Of a stretch of 64,000 nt of DNA, positions 10,704 to 19,041 are shown piece by piece; positions within the stretch are counted from its first letter, which is position 1, and every line of letters begins with the position of its first letter. Source of the DNA: Caballeronia sp. dw_276 (GTDB taxonomy: Bacteria; Pseudomonadota; Gammaproteobacteria; Burkholderiales; Burkholderiaceae); the NCBI RefSeq assembly GCF_018449635.1, contig NZ_JAAVUV010000003.1:1-64000 (forward strand), in the 5' to 3' direction. The position numbers were made by a program, and so were the translations under genes. The notes under the pieces were generated by a model that worked only from the letters and a program-made list of their open reading frames with translations, did no database searches and was not told where the DNA came from.

Positions 10704-11560
10704 CGGGCGGCCTCGGCGAACCATGCCGCGTCGCGTTGAAGCACCGGCAACTGATCCGGCGGATTGCGCAGCGGCGGGCTTGCCGCGAGCAAGGCGCGCG
10801 TGTACGGATGCTGTGCATGCGCGAGATCGCGCGCGGCGCACGTCTCGACCACGCGACCGCCGACCATCACCATGACACGGTCGCAAAACGACATCACGAG
10901 CGGCAAGTCGTGACTGATGAAGATCAGGCCAGTGTTGTGCATCGCGATCATCTCGTCGAGCACTGACAGAACCTGCATGGAAACGAGGACGTCGAGGGCG
11001 CTGGTGGGTTCATCGGCGATCAGCAACTTCGGACCCGACGAAACCATCATCGCGATCATCACGCGCTGGCCCATGCCACCCGAAAGCTCGTGCGGGTAAG
11101 CATCGGCGACGCGTTGCGGCTCGCGGATATGCACGGCTGCAAGCGCCTCGACAATGCGTTCGCGCATCGCTTTCGCATTCAACCTCGGGCGTTGCCGTCC
11201 GAACGCCTCGCGCATTTGCTGCGCGACGGTCATCACGGGATTGAGCGAATACTTCGGGTCCTGCAGGATCATGCTCATCTGCGTGCCGCACAAACGGCGC
11301 CGCTCCTTCGGATGCATCGCAAGCAGATTGTGATCGCCAAGCTGCATGGCGTCGGCCGACCATCGCGCGGATGTTGGCAAAAGCCCAAGCAACGCGCGGC
11401 CGGTCAGTGACTTACCCGATCCCGACTCGCCGACAATACCAAGCCGCTCGCCCTTCGCAAGCGTCAACGAAACACCTCGCACGGCTTCTGTCAGCGTGCC
11501 GTCGTGAGCTTCGAATGCGATACGCAGGTTATCGATTTTGCAGAGGTTATCAGCGGGCAT
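10700..11560 (-). CDS. ddpD: D-Ala-D-Ala dipeptide ABC transporter, ATP-binding protein DdpD
   Basis: The 286-residue ABC ATPase has Walker A GESGSGKSL, signature LSGGMGQR and Walker B LLIADEPTSALD, with the C-terminal oligopeptide-transporter extension ending near LLAASPPLRN. The start at ATG 11560 is fixed by an excellent AAGGAGG ribosome site and begins one base after the ddpC stop. It forms the heterodimeric motor with DdpF for the DdpB/DdpC membrane channel. Confidence 0.84.
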   Translation of the reverse strand: MPADNLCKIDNLRIAFEAHDGTLTEAVRGVSLTLAKGERLGIVGESGSGKSLTGRALLGLLPTSARWSADAMQLGDHNLLAMHPKERRRLCGTQMSMILQDPKYSLNPVMTVAQQMREAFGRQRPRLNAKAMRERIVEALAAVHIREPQRVADAYPHELSGGMGQRVMIAMMVSSGPKLLIADEPTSALDVLVSMQVLSVLDEMIAMHNTGLIFISHDLPLVMSFCDRVMVMVGGRVVETCAARDLAHAQHPYTRALLAASPPLRNPPDQLPVLQRDAAWFAEAAR

Positions 11561-11561
11561 G

Positions 11562-12503
11562 TCAGCCTCCTTGACGCGGATCGAAGACATCGCGCAGGCC
11601 ATCGCCGAGCAGGTTGAATGCAAGACTGACCAGCAAGATCGCGATGCCCGGGATGGTTGCGACCCACCATGCGTCGAGCAACACGCCGCGCCCCGAAGCG
11701 ACCATGAAGCCCCATTCCGGACTCGGCGGCTGCGCGCCGAGGCCAAGAAACCCGAGACCCGCAACGGTCAGGATGATGCCGGCCATGTCGAGCGTCGCGC
11801 GCACGATCACCGACGACGAGCACATCGGCACGATGTACCGCAACAAGATCCGCATGGACGACGCCCCTTGCAAGCGGGCCACATGGATGAAATCGGCCTG
11901 CACGAGCCGCAACGTTTCGGCGCGCGCGAGACGCGCGTATGGCGGCCAGGCCGTAATCGATATTGCGATCACCGCGTTGATCACGCCGGGTCCGAGCGCG
12001 GCCGCGAACGCGAGCGCCAGCACGATCTTCGGGAACGCGAGCGCGATGTCCGTTAGGCGCATGAGAATGGTATCGATGAACCCGCCGCAGAAACCCGCCG
12101 CCGTTCCGATCAGCAAACCCACCGGCACGACCAGCACCACGACCAGGATTGCGATGCTCAACGTCAACCGCGAGCCGATAACCAGACGCGCGAGAATGTC
12201 CCGGCCGAGTTGGTCGGTGCCGAACAGGTGCGAAGGAGAACCGGGCGGCAGCAGGCGGTCGCCAAGCACCTGTCGCAAAGGATCATGCAGGGGAAGCCAC
12301 GAACCGATCGCCGCGAACACAATCAGCACCAGCAAGATCGCCAGCCCGAAGACGCTCAGCGGATTGCTCGCAAACCGGCGCCATCGCCTGTAGGCCAATC
12401 CGAGCGCCGCTTGCCGGCGAGACGCGGGCGTGTCCGTCAAGAGCCATGCCTGCCACTCCTTGCGCGGTTTTGTCATTCGAGTCGAATCACTGGATGGAAG
12501 CAC
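11562..12503 (-). CDS. ddpC: D-Ala-D-Ala dipeptide ABC transporter, permease DdpC
   Basis: The 313-residue inner-membrane permease is of the DppC/OppC type. It has an N-terminal cytoplasmic segment, a first hydrophobic helix around residues 50-70, the FGTDQLGRDILARL motif, and five further helices with a binding-protein-dependent transport (EAA-like) loop around ARLQGASS. The GTG start at 12503 has an AAAGG ribosome site. An in-frame ATG at 12476 is the alternative. Encoded between ddpB and ddpD. Confidence 0.84.
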   Translation of the reverse strand: MLPSSDSTRMTKPRKEWQAWLLTDTPASRRQAALGLAYRRWRRFASNPLSVFGLAILLVLIVFAAIGSWLPLHDPLRQVLGDRLLPPGSPSHLFGTDQLGRDILARLVIGSRLTLSIAILVVVLVVPVGLLIGTAAGFCGGFIDTILMRLTDIALAFPKIVLALAFAAALGPGVINAVIAISITAWPPYARLARAETLRLVQADFIHVARLQGASSMRILLRYIVPMCSSSVIVRATLDMAGIILTVAGLGFLGLGAQPPSPEWGFMVASGRGVLLDAWWVATIPGIAILLVSLAFNLLGDGLRDVFDPRQGG

Positions 12504-12521
12504 GTCATGAACCTTTGGCAG

Positions 12522-13592
12522 TCATCGGGCCCGCGGATCGAATACTTTGTACAGCGCGTCCGTCAGCAAGTTGAGCGTGATGAACGTCGCGCCAATCACG
12601 AGTGTGCTGCCGAGCACGGCGTTCATATCGGCGTTGAGCAACGCGCCTGTCAAATACGAACCGATACCGGGCCACGCGAACACGATCTCTGTCAGCACCG
12701 ACCCTTCCAGCAAGTAGCTATACGCTAGCGCAATCACCGTCAGAAGCGGCACTGCAATATTGCCGAACGCATGACGCCAGATCACGCGCCGCTCGCTCAG
12801 ACCCATCGCGCGCGCCGTCACAATGTATTCCTGACTCAATTGTTCGAGCATGAACGAGCGCGTCATGCGACTGAGGTACGCAATGGAATAGAACGCGAGG
12901 ATCGCCGCGGGCAAAACGATATACGAGAGCGCGTTCTTGAGCACATCCCACTCGCCTGCAATGATGGAATCGATCAGCAGGCTTCCGGTGCGGGTATCGA
13001 CCATACCGTCGTAAAGCGGATCGATGCGGCCCGGTCCCGACACCCAATGCAGCTTCGCATAAAACAAGAGCAAGCCCATCAAGGCAAGCCAGAACACCGG
13101 CAATGAACTTCCCGCCAATCCGATGAAACGCGCCACATGATCGATCCAGCGGTTATGACGCACAGCGGCCGCAACGCCGAGCGGCACGCCGATCACGATG
13201 CCCATGAAAGTGGAAATGGTGGCCAGTTCGAGCGTGGCGGGAAAGACGCGCTTGATGTCATCGATAACTGGATTCGATGTCAGCAACGACATCCCGAGAT
13301 TGCCATGCAGCACATCGCGAACGTAGATAGCGAATTGCACGATCAAGGGCTTGTCGAGCCCGAGCGAAAGGCGCGCCGCCGCATAGGCTTGCGGCGATGC
13401 GCGTTCGCCGAGCATGGCGAGCAACGGATCGATCGGGATCTTCCGCCCGATAAAAAACGTCACGCCCAGCAAGCCTATGAACGTCACAGCCAGCATCAAC
13501 AACCAGCGCACGAGCAACCATCCTCGCCGCACACCGGCATGACCGGCCAATGCGCGGCGCGCACGCTGGGAGACGGTTAGTTGCAGATCCAC
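12522..13592 (-). CDS. ddpB: D-Ala-D-Ala dipeptide ABC transporter, permease DdpB
   Basis: The 356-residue permease is of the DppB type, with six membrane helices and the transport loop TARAMGLSERRVIWRHAF. I choose GTG 13592, two bases after the ddpA stop, because everything upstream in this frame lies within ddpA and is not conserved. It pairs with DdpC to form the channel. The order X-A-B-C-D-F is the same as in the E. coli ddp operon. Confidence 0.84.
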   Translation of the reverse strand: MDLQLTVSQRARRALAGHAGVRRGWLLVRWLLMLAVTFIGLLGVTFFIGRKIPIDPLLAMLGERASPQAYAAARLSLGLDKPLIVQFAIYVRDVLHGNLGMSLLTSNPVIDDIKRVFPATLELATISTFMGIVIGVPLGVAAAVRHNRWIDHVARFIGLAGSSLPVFWLALMGLLLFYAKLHWVSGPGRIDPLYDGMVDTRTGSLLIDSIIAGEWDVLKNALSYIVLPAAILAFYSIAYLSRMTRSFMLEQLSQEYIVTARAMGLSERRVIWRHAFGNIAVPLLTVIALAYSYLLEGSVLTEIVFAWPGIGSYLTGALLNADMNAVLGSTLVIGATFITLNLLTDALYKVFDPRAR

Positions 13593-13594
13593 GC

Positions 13595-15202
13595 TTACTG
13601 CTTCTTTAGATCGCGATACGAGACGAGATCGAAGATCGGCCCTACTTCGAGTCCTGTGACGCCGGGCCGTGCCGCAACTTGCGAGACTTTCTGGAACATG
13701 ATCACGAACGGCGACTTGGCGAGCACCTCCTTCTGCATTGCCTCGTAGCGTTGCGCACGTTTTGCGGTCGATGATTCCTCGAGCGCCGCCTGCGTCTCCT
13801 TCGTCAATTGGGGAATGTCCCACGAATTGCGCCACGCAAGCATCTTGAAGCTGGAGTTATCGGAGTTATCCGGGTTCCACGCAAAGCCTTGCGCATTGCT
13901 ATGCGGATCGATGTAATCCGCCGACCATTCCCCGATGTAAATATCATGCTGGCGCGCGCGATATTTGCCGAGCGTCTGCTTGTTGTCGCTTGAAATCAGC
14001 TCGACCTTGATGCCGGCCTGTGCCAGATTTGCCTGAACCGCCTGCGCGATTTCGCCGTAAGGCGAGTCGTTGCGCACGTCCATCTTTACTGTGAAGCCAT
14101 TCGGAACGCCCGCCTTCGCAAGCAGTGATTTCGCCTTCGCGACGTCTTGGTGATATGGATTTGTGTTCAGCGCACCGAGAAAGCCCTCTGGCAAAAATGC
14201 CTCGTGAACCTTGTACGTTGTCCGCACGATGTTGTGCTGAATCCCGTTGTAATCGATGAGCCATTTCATGGCTTCCTGCACCTCGGGCTTCGCGAGATTC
14301 GGGTTCTTGTTATTCAGCCCGAGATACATCAGCGTGGCTTGCGGAACGGACGTCACGTGGATCGTGCCCTTCTTCATGAGCGTGGCAAGGTCGTCGGAAC
14401 TCAGGTCGCGCGCTACATCTATATCGCCATTTTCGATCATCAACCGCTGGCTCGATGCTTCAGGCACATGCCGCATCACGATCCGTTTCATGGCAAGCGG
14501 TACGCGATAACCATCGAAACGCTGCAGCACGATGCTGTCGTTCGCGGTCCACTTCACGAGCTTGTACGCACCCGATCCCGCCTCGTTTGTCTTGAGCCAC
14601 TCGTTGCCGAAATCGTTGCCCTTTGCGTGCGATTCGAGCAGCTTTCTATCCAGTACGGACGCAGGCCACGATCCCAGCACGTTCAGCACGAAGGTCGGAG
14701 CGTACTTCTGGTCGGTCGTGATGGAGACGGTTGTATCGTCAATTTTCTTCACGTTCTGCAGCGCATTCGCCTTCGTCAGGCCAATGCCTGCGAGCACGGC
14801 CGCCGCGCCTTTGTCGAGCAATGCGGTGCGCTGGATCGACCAGACGACGTCATCGGCGGTGAGCGGATTGCCCGAGTGGAACTTGAGGCCGGGGCGAATC
14901 TTGAACGTGAACGTCAGGCCGTCGGAACTCACGGCCCATGATTGCGCGACATCGCCATTGAAGCGTGCCGGATCTTTCAGATCGACACGGATCAGACGAT
15001 CGTAGGTGTTCGCGACGTATTCCTGCGGCACCAGTTCGTAGATCTCGCCTGGATCGAGCGTGGTGAATTCATCGAGCAGGGTCGCCATCACCAGCATGTC
15101 CTTCGGCGTGGCCGCGTTCGCGGAACCGATGCCGCTCAGACTTACCGTCAAGGTCGATGCCACCGCAATGGCCGCCAGCGCGTTGCGCAAAACACGTTTC
15201 AT
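13595..15202 (-). CDS. ddpA: D-Ala-D-Ala dipeptide-binding protein DdpA (SBP_bac_5)
   Basis: The 535-residue periplasmic solute-binding protein of the peptide/nickel family has a signal peptide over about residues 1-30 (SANAA cleavage region). The family pattern of lobes is visible, including a KFHSGNPLTADDVVWS motif near residue 110. It delivers ligand to DdpBC. The ATG is preceded by a GGAGCG site. The 40-base gap to ddpX and lack of a terminator indicate co-transcription. Ligand specificity is inferred from the operon. Confidence 0.83.
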   Translation of the reverse strand: MKRVLRNALAAIAVASTLTVSLSGIGSANAATPKDMLVMATLLDEFTTLDPGEIYELVPQEYVANTYDRLIRVDLKDPARFNGDVAQSWAVSSDGLTFTFKIRPGLKFHSGNPLTADDVVWSIQRTALLDKGAAAVLAGIGLTKANALQNVKKIDDTTVSITTDQKYAPTFVLNVLGSWPASVLDRKLLESHAKGNDFGNEWLKTNEAGSGAYKLVKWTANDSIVLQRFDGYRVPLAMKRIVMRHVPEASSQRLMIENGDIDVARDLSSDDLATLMKKGTIHVTSVPQATLMYLGLNNKNPNLAKPEVQEAMKWLIDYNGIQHNIVRTTYKVHEAFLPEGFLGALNTNPYHQDVAKAKSLLAKAGVPNGFTVKMDVRNDSPYGEIAQAVQANLAQAGIKVELISSDNKQTLGKYRARQHDIYIGEWSADYIDPHSNAQGFAWNPDNSDNSSFKMLAWRNSWDIPQLTKETQAALEESSTAKRAQRYEAMQKEVLAKSPFVIMFQKVSQVAARPGVTGLEVGPIFDLVSYRDLKKQ

Positions 15203-15242
15203 ACTCGCTCCGTGAAAGTTGATCGCTGTCCTTCGCGCCCCT

Positions 15243-15830
15243 TTACATCAGACGCGACGGGCCACTGTCTGCATTGTCGATAACCGGAAGTTCGCGCGAG
15301 CCGGGCAATTCGTAATGCCACCACTCGCTTGGAATATGCGTGAAACCTGCGCCGTGCATCACGCCGAGCAAGAGCGTGCGGTTGCGCTGCACGTGCTCGG
15401 GCAGCCCGGCGTGAAAGTGTTCGGATGCGACTGACATTTCATCGAAACCCGTGCCCATGTCGAGATCGCGACCATCGGCGCCCACCAGCGTCAGGTCGAC
15501 CGCCGTCCCGCGGCTGTGGTTCGAACCGCGCTTGAGATCTGCAACATAGGTAGGGTCAGGCAGGAAGTCCCAGAGCACTTGCTGTGCTTGCGGGGGCCGG
15601 TAGGCATCGAAAACCTTGAGCGTCATGCCGATGTTACCGGCAAGCTCCACAGCCTTTCTCAATGCGGCTTCTGCCGGGCTTAACAACAGGCAGTGCGCCG
15701 CCTTGTAGATCGGCTTGCCGGTGAGATTGCGGTCCGTGGCGTAGATCAGGTCGATGGCTACGCCATGTGTCTGGGGAGCGATTTTCAACAAACGGTGATC
15801 GGGCATCGGCAGTGTTGGTTCGAAGCTCAC
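15243..15830 (-). CDS. ddpX: D-alanyl-D-alanine dipeptidase DdpX (VanX family)
   Basis: The 195-residue zinc dipeptidase of family M15D cleaves D-Ala-D-Ala. Ligands and catalytic residues are all visible: His105 and Asp112 in SNHSRGTAVD, Glu169 and His172 in SEWWH, plus the conserved Arg78 in DAYRP. There is no signal peptide, so it acts in the cytoplasm on imported dipeptide, feeding D-Ala back to metabolism. The GTG at 15830 is the longest start. ATG 15806 is possible, and neither has a strong ribosome site. No vanHA-type resistance genes are nearby, so a recycling role fits better than glycopeptide resistance. Confidence 0.9.
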   Translation of the reverse strand: MSFEPTLPMPDHRLLKIAPQTHGVAIDLIYATDRNLTGKPIYKAAHCLLLSPAEAALRKAVELAGNIGMTLKVFDAYRPPQAQQVLWDFLPDPTYVADLKRGSNHSRGTAVDLTLVGADGRDLDMGTGFDEMSVASEHFHAGLPEHVQRNRTLLLGVMHGAGFTHIPSEWWHYELPGSRELPVIDNADSGPSRLM

Positions 15831-16029
15831 GAAAACGTGCGGTGCCGTTATTGTTTATCAAAATGAAGGGTTTGGGGGCGAATGTGCAGACTCGCCACAC
15901 TCGGCGTCAAAGCTTGCGCCCGGGGTTTGACTGTCTTGGACAACGCCAACACCCAATTAAACCTCGCCAAAAATCCGTTGTTGCAACTCTGCGGAGAGCC
16001 GGGATTGGGCTTGCGGAAAGAGAATTCGA

Positions 16030-16067
16030 TCGAAAGCGATTCAACGGAGGCGTTGGATCGCTTTCGA
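16030..16067 (-). terminator. 17-bp hairpin after the MXKDX gene (probable terminator)
   Basis: Arms 16030-16046 and 16051-16067 form a 17-pair stem with one G-U pair and a GAGG loop, 13 bases past the mrpX-like stop on the minus strand. The following sequence is T-rich but lacks a strict T-run. It likely ends the cytochrome b-YedY-MXKDX transcript. Confidence 0.65.
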
Positions 16068-16079
16068 AACTGCGGTGAA

Positions 16080-16328
16080 TTACTGCGCCATGGCGCCAGA
16101 TGCCGGATGGCCCATGCCCATTGCATCGTGCTTTTTCATTTTGTCGCCCTTTTTCATGGAGTCTTTCGACATTGAATCCTTCGACATCGAGTCCTTCGAC
16201 ATTGAATCCTTGGACATGGAGTCTTTTGCCATTGAATCGTGAGCCATTGCGTCGCTTGCCTGAGCAAATGCCATTGAGCCGCCCATGGCGAGTGTTGCCG
16301 CGAGTGCTGCCGTGATAAACAGTTTCAT
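16080..16328 (-). CDS. mrpX: Pentapeptide MXKDX repeat protein, methionine-rich periplasmic (MrpX-like)
   Basis: The 82-residue protein has a signal peptide over about residues 1-22 (SMAFAQ) and a mature part of about 60 residues. Six DSM(A/S/K)K pentapeptides dominate it, with 11 methionines and many lysines in all. It matches the MXKDX pentapeptide repeat family. In Azospira a methionine-rich periplasmic peptide (MrpX) encoded with YedY1 soaks up hypochlorite by methionine oxidation and is re-reduced by YedY1. The same gene context here supports that role. ATG 16328 is preceded by an AGAGG site. It is 87 bases downstream of the molybdoprotein gene with no promoter motif of its own. Confidence 0.82.
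   Translation of the reverse strand: MKLFITAALAATLAMGGSMAFAQASDAMAHDSMAKDSMSKDSMSKDSMSKDSMSKDSMKKGDKMKKHDAMGMGHPASGAMAQ
16157..16262 (-). repeat. 15-bp tandem repeats encoding DSMxK units
   Basis: About six near-identical 15-base units inside the MXKDX gene, differing mostly at synonymous positions. Unit number is likely to vary between strains by slippage. Confidence 0.7.
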
Positions 16329-16415
16329 ATCAACCTCTTCTAAACTAAAAGTGACCGGTCGCGCCGGGGTGAATCGAAGTACCTGACGCCGCAATGCACA
16401 GGATGCATTCGCGAT

Positions 16416-17192
16416 TCAGGAACCTCCGAACCAGTTGTAACCCTGATCGACCCAGTAGCCGCCAGGGAACGTGTTGGTGACAAAAATCTCCATGATGTGC
16501 TTGGGATTCTTGTAGCCGAGTTTGGTAGGCATCCTGAGTTTCATCGGATAGCCGTATTTGGGGGGCAAGCGCTGGCCGTCATACGTGAACGTGAGCAGTG
16601 TCTGCGAATGCAATGCGGTCGGCATGTCGATGCTTTCGTAGTAGTCGTCCGCACATTTGAAGCCGACATACTTCGCCGATGTATCCGCGCCCACTCGTTT
16701 CAGGAACTCAGAAAATGGCGTGCCGCCCCAACGTCCGATCGCGCTCCAGCCTTCCACGCAGATATGCCGCGTGATCTGCTCCGCTTGCGGCAATGCGTAG
16801 AGCTCGGGCAAGGTCCAGGTTTTCTTGTCCTGCACGAGGCCGCTCACTTTCAGGCGAAAATCGGAGCCGTCGACTTGCGGAACATCGTCGACGCCGTAGA
16901 ACGCATTGAACGGAAACGGCCGCGTGATTTGCGCCTCGGTGTAGGTCGGCGCCAGGCGGTTCGGATCGAACAGCCAGCCTTGCACGGTATCGTTCAGACG
17001 CGATACGCGGGAGAGAAAGGTCTCGACCGACTTCTCGTCAGAGATACTGCAACCCGTCAGCATCGCCAGACCGCCGAGCGTCACAATGCGCTTTCCGAAC
17101 AGACGCCGCGAGGGCATGTCGAGTTCGCGCTTCACGTCGATGATCAGCGACTCGCGGTCTACATTCACGCGGTTTGGCTTGGCGGGTTTCAT
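16416..17192 (-). CDS. yedY1: YedY-like molybdopterin-dependent oxidoreductase (putative protein-methionine sulfoxide reductase)
   Basis: The 258-residue sulfite-oxidase-fold protein has the Mo-coordinating Cys in RHICVEGWSAIGRWGG at about residue 145 and the downstream RMPTKLGYKNPKHI motif. The N-terminus has a basic SRRLFGKR segment followed by a hydrophobic stretch ending in LTGC, suggesting Tat-type export and possible lipidation of Cys48. The partner cytochrome b is 43 bases upstream and the Met-rich protein is downstream. By analogy with YedY1 of the SigF/NrsF module, it probably reduces methionine sulfoxide in the periplasm. Sequence alone cannot exclude another S- or N-oxide substrate. 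Confidence 0.8.
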   Translation of the reverse strand: MKPAKPNRVNVDRESLIIDVKRELDMPSRRLFGKRIVTLGGLAMLTGCSISDEKSVETFLSRVSRLNDTVQGWLFDPNRLAPTYTEAQITRPFPFNAFYGVDDVPQVDGSDFRLKVSGLVQDKKTWTLPELYALPQAEQITRHICVEGWSAIGRWGGTPFSEFLKRVGADTSAKYVGFKCADDYYESIDMPTALHSQTLLTFTYDGQRLPPKYGYPMKLRMPTKLGYKNPKHIMEIFVTNTFPGGYWVDQGYNWFGGS

Positions 17193-17235
17193 GATCGAAG
17201 TATCCAGGGGATCGGTGTTGAGCTATATCGATGAA

Positions 17236-17862
17236 TCATCGGCCGCGAATCATGGTCAGCAACGAGCGCGGCACGAGCGACACCATCACGAGGTGCACCA
17301 CGATGAACCCCGCTAGCAGCGACATCGCGCAAAAATGGACGATGCGTGCGAAGTCATACCCACCCATCAACTCGCGCAGCAGCGGGAATTGCACCGACTT
17401 CCAAATGGCGAGTCCCGACAGAATCAGCACGGCGATATCGGCCATCACGAACAGGTAGGCGAACTTCTGCACGGCGTTGTACTTGCTCGGATCGGCGTGC
17501 GAAAGATGACCCTTGAGCGCTTCGATCAGGTCATGAAAGATCGTGCGCGCCGACAGCGGGAAAAACTTCGCTTTGATACGACCCGTAACGACGTTCATGG
17601 CGAGGTAAAACAGTCCGTTGAAGAACAACAGCCACATTGCTGCGAAGTGCCATTGCAGCGCGCCGCCGAGCCAGCCGCCCAACGTGATTCCGGGCGGGAT
17701 GATGAAGCCCTTGAATACCGGCGACGCGTCGTAGATTCGCCATCCCGACAGCATCATCAGGATTACCGCGAGTGCGTTGAGCCAATGCGTGATGCGAACC
17801 CAAGCAGGCTGGATCACGCTCGCAGGAGCGCTCAAACCGTGTGCTTCATGTGTCGTGTTCAT
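17236..17862 (-). CDS. Cytochrome b (b561/b6-type) membrane subunit partnering the YedY-like protein
   Basis: The 208-residue protein has four to five membrane helices. It carries candidate haem histidines at His26 (RITHWLN), His72 (LQWHF) and two in the C-terminal helix RIVHF...VVHLVM. It belongs to the Ni-hydrogenase/thiosulfate-reductase cytochrome b group, not to the YedZ/MsrQ ferric-reductase-like family. It would pass quinol electrons to the exported molybdoprotein. First gene of the operon. An exact GTAACC-N16-CGAA promoter lies about 127 bases upstream. Confidence 0.85.
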   Translation of the reverse strand: MNTTHEAHGLSAPASVIQPAWVRITHWLNALAVILMMLSGWRIYDASPVFKGFIIPPGITLGGWLGGALQWHFAAMWLLFFNGLFYLAMNVVTGRIKAKFFPLSARTIFHDLIEALKGHLSHADPSKYNAVQKFAYLFVMADIAVLILSGLAIWKSVQFPLLRELMGGYDFARIVHFCAMSLLAGFIVVHLVMVSLVPRSLLTMIRGR

Positions 17863-18187
17863 CAGCGGCTCCTGAGCCCGTTTGCAAATGCTGGCCGTGC
17901 CATTACGCCTGTTGGCGGGTAATTCGCTTGAACTGTCCAGATCTGCGTGAAGGCATCACTGCACAAACAACGCGTGTCTGTCAGTTAGTTCGTCGGGAAT
18001 GGGTGGCTGGTTACAGCAGATCGGTTTTTTTATTAACCTTGCAGGGCCATGACAAAGACTTGAGCAAATGCTTTCATGGGCACGATTGCCATCGCGTATG
18101 CCATCGGATACCCTGAATCGACCGTTTTTAAACGCAAGCAGCCGGCCGTTGCGGCCCGCGCTCACTGTCTTTCAACCCCAGGACGCC
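17863..18187. other. Divergent intergenic region between cytochrome b and GST genes
   Basis: This 325-base gap contains the minus-strand ECF promoter at 17989-18014. Its predicted transcript has an untranslated leader of about 120 bases. No GTAACC motif points toward the GST gene, and I see no clear sigma-70 promoter for it. No gene seen. Confidence 0.6.
17989..18014 (-). promoter_or_regulatory. SigF-type ECF promoter for the cytochrome b-yedY1-mrpX operon
   Basis: On the minus strand, GTAACC (18014-18009), exactly 16 bases, then CGAA (17992-17989). This is the -35/-10 arrangement reported for Caulobacter SigF (GTAACC-N16-CGAA), and it is identical to three plus-strand copies in front of the sigma factor, second NrsF and DUF1223 genes. 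Confidence 0.85.
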
Positions 18188-18895
18188 ATGATCCGCTTCT
18201 ACTTTCACCCCACGCCGAATCCTGCCAAGGTCGCTCTATTTCTCGAGGAATCAGGCCTGGAATATGAAGTCGTCCCTGTCGATACCAGCAAAGGCGAACA
18301 ACACCTGCCCGCTTTCCGGAACGTTAATCCGAACGGCAAGGTTCCGGCGATCGTGGATACGGATGGCCCCGGCGGCACGGAGGCGCGCGTCTTCGACTCC
18401 AGCGCGATCCTGCTTTACCTGGCAGATAAAACCGGGCGCTTTGCCGGAACGCCCGCAGACCGTCCCGAACTGCTTTCGTGGCTGTTCTTCATCAGCTCCG
18501 GTCTCGGCCCGTTTTCTGGTCAGGCAGTGCATTTCCAGCACGCAGCGCCCGAGAAATTGCCTTACGCGATCAATCGGTACAGGAGGGAAATCGAGCGGCA
18601 TTATGGTGTGCTCGACGAGCATCTGGCAGGACGCGAATACATCGTTGGCCACGATTATTCGATCGCCGACATGTCCGCGTGGGGATGGCTCGAACGCGCG
18701 CCGCGCGTGTTGCCGGGTGAAGCGGACTCGCTTGCCGCGTTCCCGAACCTGCACCGTTTCTTCGATGCCGTCAGCGCCCGCCCGGCCGTTGCGCGCGCAC
18801 GCGCCGTCGGCCGCGACCTGAGGTTCAAGCGCGAACTGGACGAACAGGCACGCCGCGCGCTCTTTCCGTCGAATTATCCGGACGCCGCGCGCTGA
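18188..18895 (+). CDS. Glutathione S-transferase family protein (YfcG/nu-class-like)
   Basis: The 235-residue protein has an N-terminal thioredoxin-like GST domain (MIRFYFHPTPNPAKV, then NPNGKVPAIVD and the glutathione-binding FDSSAILLYLADK) and a helical C-terminal domain with YSIADMSAW. It resembles the YfcG/nu class, known for disulfide-bond reductase activity with glutathione. The start is ATG 18188. Upstream in-frame sequence is not conserved. It is monocistronic with its own terminator. It sits inside the oxidative-stress locus but has no SigF-type promoter. Confidence 0.85.
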   Translation: MIRFYFHPTPNPAKVALFLEESGLEYEVVPVDTSKGEQHLPAFRNVNPNGKVPAIVDTDGPGGTEARVFDSSAILLYLADKTGRFAGTPADRPELLSWLFFISSGLGPFSGQAVHFQHAAPEKLPYAINRYRREIERHYGVLDEHLAGREYIVGHDYSIADMSAWGWLERAPRVLPGEADSLAAFPNLHRFFDAVSARPAVARARAVGRDLRFKRELDEQARRALFPSNYPDAAR

Positions 18896-18952
18896 GCGTT
18901 TGCGGCATCGACAGCAGCGAAATGATGCGGCACAATCCGCACGTTTCGCGTT

Positions 18953-18984
18953 CGGCAGGCCATTTAACGCCCTGCCGCTTTTTT
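18953..18984 (+). terminator. Intrinsic terminator after the GST gene
   Basis: Arms 18953-18959 and 18971-18977 form a 7-bp G+C-rich stem with an 11-base loop followed by six T. It insulates the sigma-factor operon that starts directly downstream. Confidence 0.85.
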
Positions 18985-18998
18985 ATTTGAAGCGCGCT

Positions 18999-19024
18999 GT
19001 AACCCAATGCCGCGATGAAGCGAA
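18999..19024 (+). promoter_or_regulatory. SigF-type ECF promoter for the sigma factor operon (autoregulatory)
   Basis: GTAACC at 18999-19004, 16 bases, CGAA at 19021-19024. Transcription would begin near 19030, just before the AAGGTGG ribosome site at 19031-19037. This rules out an ATG at 19015, which lies inside the promoter, and indicates autoregulation. Confidence 0.85.
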
Positions 19025-19041
19025 TAACTCAAGGTGGTGGC

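Noticed and set aside
15243..15830. DdpX as a vancomycin-resistance VanX
   Set aside because: No vanH, vanA-type ligase or VanRS genes are near. The complete ddp transporter next to it points to dipeptide use.
19015..19041. ATG at 19015 as the sigF start
   Set aside because: It lies inside the GTAACC-N16-CGAA promoter and lacks a ribosome site. GTG 19042 is better supported.
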